A stretch of 64,000 nucleotides of DNA from Yamadazyma tenuis (lineage: Eukaryota > Ascomycota > Pichiomycetes > Serinales > Debaryomycetaceae): contig NC_089461.1 in assembly GCF_029203305.1 (NCBI RefSeq), positions 992,001-1,056,000 of the forward strand, given 5' to 3'. Below, in pieces: positions 1-8,173 of the stretch. The stretch's first letter is position 1. The number at the start of each line of letters is the position of its first letter. A program made the translations under genes and the position numbers. The notes below the pieces were generated by a model, which did no database searches, was not told the origin of the DNA, and saw only the letters and a program-made list of their open reading frames with translations.

Positions 1-303
1 AAGGTTGGTGAATTCAAGCCCGCCACCTACGACGTGTCCAAGACCCTCAAGACCATCGAGGTGTTTGAGGCCAAGGCCATTGAAAACGCCAAATTGACTG
101 AAAAGTCTGTGTTGGACGAAATCAACCAATTAAACACCACTTTGAAGGACATTGAAAACTCGCGTCCTTTCGACCAATTGACCGTCGACGATGTGGCTAA
201 GGCCAGACCCGACTTGGACGATAAGGTCAACTATATGATCAAGAACGGTAAATGGAACGTTCCAGGATACAAGGAGAAGTTCGGTGACTTGACTGTCATG
301 TAA
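1..303 (+). CDS. ATP7: ATP synthase subunit d, 3' part (Atp7)
   Basis: The window opens inside this gene; 100 codons and the TAA are visible in frame 1. Atp7 is the d subunit of the peripheral stalk of mitochondrial F1Fo-ATP synthase, on the matrix side. The visible part ends with the family's C-terminal block: 'SRPFDQLTVDDVAKARPDLDD' (first 20 residues quoted loosely), then 'KNGKWNVPGYKEKFGDL' and a final V-M, closely matching S. cerevisiae Atp7 (SARPFDELTVDD, KKGKWDVPGYKDRFG). The start lies outside the window. It runs convergently with the next gene; the stop codons are about 60 bp apart. Confidence 0.95.
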   Translation, partial: KVGEFKPATYDVSKTLKTIEVFEAKAIENAKLTEKSVLDEINQLNTTLKDIENSRPFDQLTVDDVAKARPDLDDKVNYMIKNGKWNVPGYKEKFGDLTVM

Positions 304-363
304 GTTTCTGTTTATTATCCTCATCATATTACGCTCCATGTCATATATACTGAATATTAGGTT

Positions 364-945
364 CTACCGAAGACTATATATTCCGTCATCAATATAAAAA
401 ATTCGATCAAAATACCGGAAATATTCGCCGGGAAGGTACGACACTGTCGATACTTGATGGCAGGGTGGGACCAGTTGTGCCACTGGGCGGGCGTAGAATC
501 CTCTGTCAAATTGTCGACTCCAGCTTGTCACTACAACGTTACATTTGTACTTGCGCTTCAAAAGTGCCAATTGCTTCAGCAACTGCAGGAAGAGCCCAAG
601 CCGCCCGGAGGCCTTTAGTTGCCAGTAGAACCTTGACACCCCATCCACCACCACGCACACAAGATGCTCATGTGGGGTGAGGTTGGAGGTCACGTGACCC
701 ACCTTCTGGAGGAGGTCTTCAAAGGTGTCGGCAGCTACATGCGCACCTGGCCAGGGCAACGTCTGCAGGCCCCCGCACACAATGACGATGGTGGCAGGTG
801 TGTACACGTGACGTGAAATGTACTGTTTCCTGGCGTCTCGGGTCTCAAACACAAGGTGGCACGTCTGGCCCTCGAGCGGCTCGGACAACTCCGTGCACTG
901 GGCCCCCGCTACCACGATCTCGCGTAAAGGCTTGGTATAGATCAT
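364..945 (-). CDS. RecA-fold protein of the XRCC2/Csm2/Psy3 kind (Shu-complex-like)
   Basis: A 193-residue protein. Its centre, 'LVCVVVDGVSRFYWQLKASG' (about residues 95-115), looks like the Walker B strand of the Rad51 paralogue XRCC2 (ILDSLSAFYWIDR). It is followed by a helix and a strand 'CNVVVTSW', as in RecA folds. I see no Walker A/P-loop in the N-terminal half, so ATP binding is unlikely; this resembles the ATPase-dead Shu subunits Csm2 and Psy3, which help Rad51 load on single-stranded DNA. Family membership is inferred from one motif and the length (Csm2 is about 213 residues, from memory). It could be another Rad51 paralogue. The ATG at 945 is the first in the frame. Confidence 0.5.
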   Translation of the reverse strand: MIYTKPLREIVVAGAQCTELSEPLEGQTCHLVFETRDARKQYISRHVYTPATIVIVCGGLQTLPWPGAHVAADTFEDLLQKVGHVTSNLTPHEHLVCVVVDGVSRFYWQLKASGRLGLFLQLLKQLALLKRKYKCNVVVTSWSRQFDRGFYARPVAQLVPPCHQVSTVSYLPGEYFRYFDRIFYIDDGIYSLR

Positions 946-1336
946 TTTTTATCCCCGAGACCCTTGTCACCTGTTGCTCGTAATTAAACACGTAGTATTT
1001 AGCGAAGTCCGACGCGCGCGCGTGGGTGCCGCAGGGACCGCAGCAACTGACACCGCGGTGCTGGGCCCATGGGGCGAGGATGCCTCACTGACTTCCTCGC
1101 CGGTTGCCTCGCAACAAAAATTGCGCGCCATGATAGACGATACTGCTTTCTTCGTAATAAACCCACGTACCGACTTCTTTTGACAAACACCCAACCGACA
1201 AATCCAAATTGGTTTTTTCGTACCCATCATCCCTTGACCATAGCCTTGACTCCCAGCCCTGTATTCTAACCAAGGCCTTTTCTGCGGGTGTGTGCTGCTT
1301 CATCCCTTTTGTTTGTCTAACTGTGCCAACGCACTT
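946..1336. other. Intergenic, divergent promoter region
   Basis: About 390 bp between the divergent XRCC2-like and AUR1-like genes. It has a GC-rich patch with alternating CG near 1010-1025. I recognise no binding site or RNA gene. The frame of the downstream gene stays open back to 1292, but only through non-ATG codons. Confidence 0.5.
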
Positions 1337-2521
1337 ATGTTGTCTTTCAAACGACGGTTCTATCTCCCGATATCGTACGCAAAAATACTCATCTCGCATC
1401 TCATCCGATGCTGGCTCAACAACCGAACACTCCTACAAACAGTGGTAGTGATTATACGAAATTGTATTCCCTTATGTGTATGGCTTTTGCTTTTTAACAC
1501 TATGAACCTTATTCCCAACCTGGTAAAACCCCGAATTAACGTGCGACTAGTGATGCGATTAGATGACTACGTGTTCCAGACATGGCAGGGTGGCGTATTA
1601 ACGGTGCTTTGCCTTTTCCTCGGTGGTATATTGGTATTTGGGCGATTTTATAGTCCCACCACTGTGAAGAGCGAGCCTAGGAGTCATGTAATTGCTCTAA
1701 GTGACTTGGAGGCCAACAAAGCGGCGCCAGTGGGACAGGTCCAGCCTTCCCAAGACAACGATACGGCGGTAGCATCGCCTATCTGCAGCTGGGACCGATT
1801 CCCCGTTTACCTGATGATGCTTGGATGGGTTATTCTCAATGGAATCTACAGTTTCAAAGATCCCATCAACAAGGCCAAAAACATCGTGGCCCTTGTGTTC
1901 TACTTGATGGGTCACGTCCTCGTGGTGCCCGCGACTGCGTGGTACCTCTACTTGTTTCAGCCGCTGCGTATTCTCAAGTTGTTTGTGATTGCAATTGGCG
2001 TGCAGAGCATCTGCGTCAACATTACGCACTTGGTATTCCCCAACGTGCCACCCATTTATATTCAGTACTACGGGGAGAACAAAAACGCCACATATGACCT
2101 GCCCGGGTACTCCGAAGGGTTAACACGAATTGAGTTGAACTTCCCGTTTGGCAGGGTGTTAAACTTTTTCATTATTTATGTCAAATCCATTGAGTTTGGT
2201 ATTCTTCCATCGCTTCATTCGTGCATGTCACTTACTAGCGTTTATTTTCTTGTGAACCTTATAAGTATACGGGTGATGAAGGTGGCATTACTTGTGTACA
2301 GTTGTTTCCAAATCTGGTCGTCACTTTACTTGGATCATCACTGGCGAGTTGACATTCTTTTCTCGGTATTCTACTCGATGTTTTCCTACTTGATGGTGAA
2401 GGATAAGCTTGTGTCGATTAGAAGCCAGTTCCGGTACGACGCCAAGTTTGGCCGGGAAACCACCATGGGTATGAGGGTATTTCATGGGACGGGACTTGAA
2501 TGGTGGTTTACCCCCACATAG
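1337..2521 (+). CDS. AUR1-like inositolphosphorylceramide synthase family protein (PAP2 superfamily)
   Basis: A 394-residue multi-pass membrane protein of the Aur1 family, which in the Golgi transfers phosphoinositol from phosphatidylinositol to ceramide. Visible family signatures are 'FPNVPPIY', 'YDLPGYSEGLTRI', 'PSLHSC' (about 291-296) and 'YLDHHWRVD' (about 331-339). The catalytic triad H294, H335, D339 matches H, H, D of S. cerevisiae Aur1 (PSLHSG, THHYFVD). It differs from canonical Aur1 in Cys for Gly after PSLHS and in a weakly conserved N-terminal half, so I take it to be a divergent paralogue rather than the essential AUR1. Its substrate is unknown. The start is the first ATG; a later ATG at 1502 would remove a likely membrane helix. 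Confidence 0.75.
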   Translation: MLSFKRRFYLPISYAKILISHLIRCWLNNRTLLQTVVVIIRNCIPLCVWLLLFNTMNLIPNLVKPRINVRLVMRLDDYVFQTWQGGVLTVLCLFLGGILVFGRFYSPTTVKSEPRSHVIALSDLEANKAAPVGQVQPSQDNDTAVASPICSWDRFPVYLMMLGWVILNGIYSFKDPINKAKNIVALVFYLMGHVLVVPATAWYLYLFQPLRILKLFVIAIGVQSICVNITHLVFPNVPPIYIQYYGENKNATYDLPGYSEGLTRIELNFPFGRVLNFFIIYVKSIEFGILPSLHSCMSLTSVYFLVNLISIRVMKVALLVYSCFQIWSSLYLDHHWRVDILFSVFYSMFSYLMVKDKLVSIRSQFRYDAKFGRETTMGMRVFHGTGLEWWFTPT

Positions 2522-2568
2522 TCATTTTATAGAGCATAGTGCATAGATATGCAACGGTTGATGTGGAC

Positions 2569-2789
2569 GTAGTGTTGGATCTAGCGTAGTGTTGGATCTA
2601 GCGTAGTGTTGGATCTAGCGTCGTGTTGGATCTAGCGTGGTGCTGGATCTAGTGTGGTGCTGGATCTAGTGTGGTGCTGGATCTAGTGTGGTGCTGGGTT
2701 TACCGTGGTGCTGGATTTACCGTGGTGCTGGATTTACCGTGGTGCTGGATTTACCGTGGTGCTGGATTTACCGTGGTGCTGGATTTAGC
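2569..2789. repeat. 17-bp minisatellite, 13 copies
   Basis: Thirteen head-to-tail copies of a 17-bp unit (GTGGTGCTGGATTTACC type) fill exactly 221 bp, starting 47 bp after the stop of the AUR1-like gene. Variants are in blocks: three copies GTAGTGTTGGATCTAGC, one GTCGTG variant, three GTGGTGCTGGATCTAGT, then five ending in TACC and a last one ending in TAGC. The 17-bp period would shift frame, so it is not coding. Confidence 0.97.
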
Positions 2790-3909
2790 GTATCGTTAGC
2801 ATAATGAGCACAGTGCCGCCTGGATGGTGTGTGGGTGGCCAAATTTCTTCAACTCCATTAGCAACTCTGTCTATTAATAGGTCCTCTCCTATCCTCTCAA
2901 TACGCGGAATAATTACCCCACCGTCGCTTCCAAGATTTTTCATCAACTGCCATTTTCTCCACAAGAACCAGTTTTGTGTTTTGTGCTTAGGATCTTCTCT
3001 GCCGCACTGGTGGCCTGAGGAAGAGATCAAACCAAGTCAACCGCGGGCGCGGTACCCGGCGTGGTGTCGTGGTGGTGCGGTGGTGGCTGTGGGTGGACCC
3101 ACCTTCGTCATGCACAATCCAGCTGTTCTCAGCCTTGGCAACGCTACATCTCCTTATGCACGCTCACCCCCATATGCGCTGACATAATCGAGAACATCCA
3201 ATGGTTAGTATTCTTGAGCGTGAGCGTCAACAATATTCAGCCTCGTTAATAGGAGTCGTACGTACAGCCTCGTTGAAGAAGCTCAGCACGCGCTCGATCT
3301 GCTATCAGGAGATTGATGGGGTTGACCGGTTGGGTGTTTTTGTGTTGTTGGTAATGTTGATATTGTTGGTAGTAGCAACCCCCAGATGATGGGGGGTGCC
3401 TGAATAGTGTTGGGCTCAGGGGACAAGAGGCTGAAATATACCTTTGCTATTCAGGTGCCTGATCTTATGGTTGTGTGCAGGAATCTCTAAGATTGGGTTT
3501 TTCTTCTCAGATGGAATCAGTGACGTCCCAGATCCAAGACATAACCAGAACTGTAAGTATATCATGTTGACCGAAGGATCTTGTAGCAATATCCACCCTT
3601 CAAATACAAACTCTTACGGATATTGGAACACCAATATTTCATTTGGCGATTGCCTTTTCTGTGCCCCCATCCAATTCTCGCATCGTGAAATTTAGCCTCA
3701 TCTTCCAAACAAACCAGTTTTTCTGGTGCTGCTGTTTCGTCAAATTGTATACAAATAAGAACCATTTCCCACTCACGTTATTTTTTTTTAAGCTTAAGGT
3801 TCTAGAGAGCTAGTTTTTGCCAGATCAGTTTTGCATTTTTCAACCTCGTCATAAGCTTCTGCATTTATCTTAGTACTGCTCTTTGTTATTGTTCGTTTGT
3901 TGACAGCTC
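2790..3909. other. Intergenic region, about 1.1 kb, no clear gene
   Basis: Open frames here are short and resemble no protein I know, apart from a possible transposase-like fragment at 3562-3765 on the minus strand, listed separately. A C/G-rich patch lies around 3040-3100. The last 120 bp, with T-rich tracts, are the likely promoter of the MNN4-like gene. I see no tRNA and no terminal repeats. Confidence 0.5.
3562..3765 (-). pseudogene. Possible remnant of a FAR1/MULE-type zinc-finger transposase
   Basis: A 67-residue open frame contains 'LEDEAKFHDARIGWGHRKGN' followed by 'KYWCSN' and 'GGYCYKI'. This is similar in order to the WRKY/GCM1-type zinc finger of FAR1 and Mutator-like transposases (…EAKEF…GFGxRKGN…YWxC…CPYKI). 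After the stop at 3562 the same frame runs through several stops, so no intact element is present. The match is by eye and weak; chance similarity is a real possibility. Confidence 0.2.
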
Positions 3910-5655
3910 ATGACACCATTACCTCGGTTGTACAACAAGAAACTCAAGTTCTGGCTTCCGCTTTTTCTCGTGGTGGTATGTGGATTGTTCCAGCTCCATG
4001 CAGTGCTACTCACACCCGTCAACCAGCAGCGGTTGGACCTTGAAGCCCTTCATCTCCAAAGAGATTCAGGGTTCAACCCCAAATTATCCACCTACAGCTT
4101 GTATACCTTCATAAACAAAGTTCATGATGGTGCCAAGCTTCATTTGCACTGGGACGATCTCGTGGACCTTCTGCCAGGTTCCCTGATGGTGGCTCAGTTC
4201 CGTCAAATTGATGATGAAAGTCGGTGTTCGGCAGAAGTGGAAGCATTTGGATCCGTCAATTCCTACTGGCTCGAAAGCTACGAAACCAAAGTCCTTCGTA
4301 GCATGGCCAACTTGTTCTGCCTTAAGGACGTACCGGATCGGGTGTTTGTTCGGTCACCTACCGGCTACTTACTGGTGCCGGTGGAAGGCCGTCGTCGGTA
4401 TGGTAGTTTACTCAACACCCTGTTCAGCAACAACGACTTCATGAATGAGTATAACTCATTGGACGCCAACGTCAACCACTACGACTTCTACCCCCTCAAT
4501 ACCCTCAATAAGTCGGTGGATATCGACGTTAACCAATTCTACTTTGACCCGGAGTATGAGATGATCAAATTAACCCAACTGCAAAACAAACACCAGTTGA
4601 GCCCTGAAGACCTGAAGTATCTTGGGTTTCTCAAGTACGCCAACTCCATAGTCGATGATAGTGATCGGTACTTCAAGTATCCGTGGATTTACTCGGATGT
4701 GGTCCAGGGAAATTCCCATCACTTGGCCCACCCGTTCTTCAAGCGGTTTATTTCCATCCGGGAAAGACAGAGCATCATCCAGCACATGATTCGTGCCTGG
4801 TTCGAGTTTGCAGAGGCCATCGACGTACCGTCTTGGGTCAACTACGGCTCCTTACTCGGGTGGGCCTATAACGGTGTAAACATGCCATGGGACACCGACG
4901 TGGATATCCAGTTGTCGATCCGTCACCTCGACTATTTGCTGCGGCACTACAACAACTCCTTGGTGCTTGAAAACCCCCAGTGGGGAAATGCAAAGTACTT
5001 GCTTGATATCAGCCCCACGTACGTGCGTCAAGGTAATGGCCGTAACTTCATCGACGGTCGGTTCATCGATATCAACTCAGGGTTATACATCGACATTTCG
5101 GCCTTGAGCCACACCAACTTCAATCCGCCTTCCACCTTGGCTGGTGATGATAACGACATATTGGTGCACTGTAAGCATTTTAACTGGCACTCCCTTTCAG
5201 AGATCCTTCCACTCAGGCACACATACTTCGAAGGGTCTTCGGTGTATATTCCTTCGAATATCTCGTCGATATTGGACCGTAAGTACGGTAAAGAAAGCTT
5301 TACCACCAAGTTAAACTTCATGGACTATAACTACCAAGATGACATCAACCTCTGGGTACCTGACAGTGTATGTGCCAAAAGTCCCGAGATCAACCGGTTC
5401 CAGTCGCTGTCCCGCACCCTGTTGACGTTGCCCGGCGCCTGTGACTCCCGGATGTTACAGGATGAGTACAACATTAACTATCAGTTTGGTCACAGACACT
5501 TGTTGTTAAACGCCGACATCGACCATCCTGTTGACTATAACATTAAAGACTTGGGAGATTTACCCATCACCAGAAAAGATACTTGGTCCTACTACCATGA
5601 CTTGCACAATGGGCTTGTCCATAACGAAAACTGGTTTCACGAATATAATGACTGA
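3910..5655 (+). CDS. LicD-domain type II membrane protein, MNN4-like
   Basis: A 581-residue protein with a short cytoplasmic tail, one membrane segment (about residues 13-34) and a long lumenal part, the usual layout of Golgi glycosylation proteins. The LicD/fukutin-type domain covers roughly 300-490: 'VNYGSLLGWAYNGVNMPWDTDVDI' (first 20 residues are the core), with the acidic DTDVD at 328-332 as likely metal/nucleotide site, then 'DGRFIDINSGLYIDI'. In yeasts this family (Mnn4 and relatives) is needed for mannosylphosphate addition to N- and O-linked mannans. It lacks the long C-terminal Lys/Glu repeat of S. cerevisiae Mnn4. CTG-clade yeasts carry several paralogues, so I give no specific symbol. 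Confidence 0.8.
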   Translation: MTPLPRLYNKKLKFWLPLFLVVVCGLFQLHAVLLTPVNQQRLDLEALHLQRDSGFNPKLSTYSLYTFINKVHDGAKLHLHWDDLVDLLPGSLMVAQFRQIDDESRCSAEVEAFGSVNSYWLESYETKVLRSMANLFCLKDVPDRVFVRSPTGYLLVPVEGRRRYGSLLNTLFSNNDFMNEYNSLDANVNHYDFYPLNTLNKSVDIDVNQFYFDPEYEMIKLTQLQNKHQLSPEDLKYLGFLKYANSIVDDSDRYFKYPWIYSDVVQGNSHHLAHPFFKRFISIRERQSIIQHMIRAWFEFAEAIDVPSWVNYGSLLGWAYNGVNMPWDTDVDIQLSIRHLDYLLRHYNNSLVLENPQWGNAKYLLDISPTYVRQGNGRNFIDGRFIDINSGLYIDISALSHTNFNPPSTLAGDDNDILVHCKHFNWHSLSEILPLRHTYFEGSSVYIPSNISSILDRKYGKESFTTKLNFMDYNYQDDINLWVPDSVCAKSPEINRFQSLSRTLLTLPGACDSRMLQDEYNINYQFGHRHLLLNADIDHPVDYNIKDLGDLPITRKDTWSYYHDLHNGLVHNENWFHEYND

Positions 5656-5736
5656 GTATTTGCATGTATAATAATATATACCACATTTTTTTAGCAGCCT
5701 AAAGGTCGCGATCGCGACTGCGAGGTTTTTGTTAAC

Positions 5737-6714
5737 ATGGATCCAACCTCGTTTGCAAGTGTGTTAGAGGGCGTCAAGCGCATGCGAGAGCAGTATGCTG
5801 ATGCCAGCGATGATGGTGATGATGCGGACTCTGCCCCCAAGCGTCCTCAAACCGACAGCCCGCAACCCGATCAACTGCTCCCTTCATCTGCAACTAGTGC
5901 AAGTGATGCCACAAACACAAGAATCACAAATACAACCCTCCCCACACAACCCATGGTTCGATCGCTGCTACTGCCGCTGCCGGTGGGTGTCGGGCAGAGC
6001 TCTCGCCCGGTCTCTCGCCGCATTCAGCCCGCAGTTCAAATGTACTCCCAGATTCAAGTGGCCCCGTCACAGAAGGGAAACCCAGTCTTCCAGAGCTCCT
6101 TGCTTAAACAGAAGCCTATCGCGTATAATAAGGAAATCTTGTCTGACTACTACATAAACCCCACGCTCCAAGTGTTGTTTCTTTCAATGAAGTATCATCA
6201 ATTACACCCCGAGTATATATGGCGAAGGTGTAAAAAACTCAACCAGGGTTCTACGGTGCTGACCATTAAAGACAACGCGTGTAAGATTCTTTTGGCAGTA
6301 ATCGACATCGAGAGTCCGCAAGAAGCGCTTCGCAAGTTGAACAATATCTGTATCAAGCAAGACTTGACGTTACTTATAGCATGGTCTTTTGAGCAAGCCG
6401 GTAACTACATCGCCATGTTGAAGGACAACGAGCTTTCAAGAACCAAGGTGAACTTGACGATCCGAGGAGCCAAGCAGAGCGACTTCAAGTCCAATTTGAC
6501 CGATACTCTCACGAGCATTCGAGCTATTAACAAGACAGACGTCATCAACCTCATGACAGAAATCGGCTCGTTCAAGGACATTGTGGAGGCTGATAACATC
6601 AAAATCCATGGTTTTGGTGACAGAAAGATCCTGAATCTCAAGGCCACCTTCAGCCAGCCATTCATCTTGAATAAGGAACAAACTCCAGATAATGAACCTG
6701 AACGACTGCAATAA
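5737..6714 (+). CDS. RAD10: Rad10/ERCC1, structure-specific endonuclease subunit
   Basis: A 325-residue protein. Residues 1-105 are low-complexity and acidic or Ser/Pro rich. The central domain begins with 'KGNPVFQS' and holds 'DYYINPTLQVLFLSMKYHQL' and 'HPEYIWRRCKKL' (about 110-220), the ERCC1/Rad10 core that lacks nuclease residues and binds Rad1/XPF. The C-terminal 'LTSIRAINKTDVINLMTEIGSF' (about 255-290; first 20 residues are the core) is a helix-hairpin-helix. With Rad1 it makes the 5' incision in nucleotide excision repair and trims non-homologous tails in recombination. It is 80 bp after the MNN4-like gene and convergent with GIM5, 41 bp between stops. Confidence 0.95.
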   Translation: MDPTSFASVLEGVKRMREQYADASDDGDDADSAPKRPQTDSPQPDQLLPSSATSASDATNTRITNTTLPTQPMVRSLLLPLPVGVGQSSRPVSRRIQPAVQMYSQIQVAPSQKGNPVFQSSLLKQKPIAYNKEILSDYYINPTLQVLFLSMKYHQLHPEYIWRRCKKLNQGSTVLTIKDNACKILLAVIDIESPQEALRKLNNICIKQDLTLLIAWSFEQAGNYIAMLKDNELSRTKVNLTIRGAKQSDFKSNLTDTLTSIRAINKTDVINLMTEIGSFKDIVEADNIKIHGFGDRKILNLKATFSQPFILNKEQTPDNEPERLQ

Positions 6715-6755
6715 TGACCATCTGTGGTCTATGTACATTACTATATAGCTCTAAG

Positions 6756-7208
6756 TCAGGCAGCCGGCTTGGCATTCTCCTTCTCCATTTGCAACACCTT
6801 TGTTCTCAATGCCATATTTAACTGATTCAATATCTCGTTCTTCTGTACCAAGATTTCTTTCAACTTGGCGGAGTCTTCATTCAATTTGGTGATTTTCGAC
6901 GTATATACCCGCTTGGCATCCTCGCTGGTCTTCTCCACATAGTAGCCAGTACCAATGTCTACCAAGAACTTCTCTGGGTCTTGTACCTTGCCTGGCAAAT
7001 ACAAAGAACTTGTCAAAGGTACAAGCAACTGCTTGTCTTGCTGAGATTTCATGTTATCGATGCTGCTTATACAGTCTTTTAATTTAGACTGGGCCGTCTG
7101 TAATGCTTGTAGTGAGGACGTGAAGTGTGTGACCTCTTCCTCGGTGGACTTCTTGAGCTCTACAAGCTGTTGGGGGTGAAGTTGTCCCAAATCTATTCTC
7201 TGCGACAT
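6756..7208 (-). CDS. GIM5: Prefoldin subunit 5 (Gim5)
   Basis: A 150-residue alpha-type prefoldin: two long coiled-coil helices around a beta-hairpin region. Family signatures are 'MSQRIDLGQLHPQQL' at the start, 'LLVPLTSSLYLPGKV' and 'FLVDIGTGYYVEK' in the middle; S. cerevisiae Gim5 has LLVPASASLYIPGK and FMVDIGTGYYVEK. Prefoldin hands nascent actin and tubulin to the TRiC/CCT chaperonin in the cytosol. An in-frame ATG at 7259 would add 17 residues and overlap the start of RTF2. I chose 7208 because S. cerevisiae Gim5 begins MSSQKIDL. It is divergent from RTF2, the two ATGs being only about 50 bp apart. Confidence 0.93.
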   Translation of the reverse strand: MSQRIDLGQLHPQQLVELKKSTEEEVTHFTSSLQALQTAQSKLKDCISSIDNMKSQQDKQLLVPLTSSLYLPGKVQDPEKFLVDIGTGYYVEKTSEDAKRVYTSKITKLNEDSAKLKEILVQKNEILNQLNMALRTKVLQMEKENAKPAA

Positions 7209-7257
7209 GGTGGACTTGGTTGAGGGTTTGGAAAATTTAGTTGCGAGATTTTCAGCC

Positions 7258-7869
7258 ATGGGAAACGATGGAGGGACTATTGCAAAACGTCAGGATATCA
7301 TCAACTTGTACAAAAAGGACATCGAGAAGCACCGTGGTGATTTACCAGAGGATCCAGTAGACTTATCCAGGTGTGTGCTTTCGCACAAGTCGTTGGTGGA
7401 TGAAAAGGTAGTAGGAGACTCCAAGGGTAACATGATTCTCAAACAGCTGATACTTGAATTTTTGTTAGAGAAAACCTACAAAACAAATCAGCTGTTTGCG
7501 CACCTCAAGTCTTTGAATGATGTTCTCGATATAAACCCGGTTTTTGAGCACGGCCAGTTAGTCTGTCCTGTGTCAAAGTCGTCTTTAACGTTTGTCTACT
7601 TGAGGACTTGCGGGTGCGTATTAGATCACAAACTTATAACAAAGCTTGTGGAGCTTAAGAGCTTGAAGTGTCCAGCTTGTCAGACACCGTACGAAGAGGT
7701 TGACGTGGTAGTGATAAATCCTGGGTCTCAGGATGCTGAGGCGAATGAAGAACACTTGAAACTCCTTCTGTCGCAAGGCTTGCACCACACCAAGAAACCG
7801 GTGAAAAAGGGCAAGAAGTCCAAACGAAACCACACTACGAGTCTGCCGACAAAGAAACGTAAATTATAG
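7258..7869 (+). CDS. RTF2: Replication termination factor 2 family protein (Rtf2)
   Basis: A 203-residue protein beginning 'MGNDGGTIAKRQDII', the invariant N-terminus of the Rtf2 family (MGNDGGSIPKR…), which fixes this start over the upstream in-frame ATG at 7207. A RING-like half lies at about 105-160 with C-P-V-S ('LVCPVSKSSLTFVYLRTCGC') and 'CPACQTPY'. The C-terminus is very basic (GKKSKR, TKKRKL), fitting a nuclear protein. In S. pombe Rtf2 stabilises paused forks and has links to splicing; the role in yeasts of this clade is less clear. It is convergent with COX14, with 29 bp between stops. Confidence 0.9.
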   Translation: MGNDGGTIAKRQDIINLYKKDIEKHRGDLPEDPVDLSRCVLSHKSLVDEKVVGDSKGNMILKQLILEFLLEKTYKTNQLFAHLKSLNDVLDINPVFEHGQLVCPVSKSSLTFVYLRTCGCVLDHKLITKLVELKSLKCPACQTPYEEVDVVVINPGSQDAEANEEHLKLLLSQGLHHTKKPVKKGKKSKRNHTTSLPTKKRKL

Positions 7870-7898
7870 GCTATGTACATAATAAGATATTGGGGCGT

Positions 7899-8087
7899 CT
7901 AGTTTTCTTTGGTTTGTTCAGGGTCAAACTTCAACTTGTTTCTGTTCATTTTGGCATAGTCGGAGTTCATGTAGATGTTGAAGGAAATAGAACCAAGTCC
8001 CACCACACAAATACCCACCAATCCAAGAACGGTGCTTCTGTGGATGATATCTGTTGCTCTGACTCTGAAAGGAAGTTGTTGTGACAT
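7899..8087 (-). CDS. COX14: Cytochrome c oxidase assembly protein Cox14
   Basis: A 62-residue protein with one membrane helix (about residues 18-38). 'FRVRATDIIHRSTVLGLVGI' and 'SFNIYMN' line up with S. cerevisiae Cox14 (TRVTDTLHRLTVLTLVGG…AYTLYMN). Cox14 sits in the mitochondrial inner membrane and, with Mss51 and Coa3, couples Cox1 synthesis to complex IV assembly. I chose the ATG at 8087 (MSQQLPF) because it matches the family start; an in-frame ATG at 8111 would add eight residues. Length is typical (70 in S. cerevisiae). Confidence 0.85.
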   Translation of the reverse strand: MSQQLPFRVRATDIIHRSTVLGLVGICVVGLGSISFNIYMNSDYAKMNRNKLKFDPEQTKEN

Positions 8088-8173
8088 TTTGAAAGTAGTG
8101 ATGAAAATCAAGTGATACAGAAAACGAGCAGAGATTGGTGCGCACTGAGAATTTTATATTCTATAAACACAAA

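Noticed and set aside
2804..3187. 127-codon open frame after the 17-bp minisatellite
   Set aside because: No recognisable domain; Pro/Ser/Cys-rich product of a C-rich stretch; the opposite strand is equally open.
3562..3765. Ty3/gypsy integrase zinc finger as an alternative reading of this fragment
   Set aside because: H-x-H and YW…C spacing fits only loosely, and no integrase core or LTR is found nearby.
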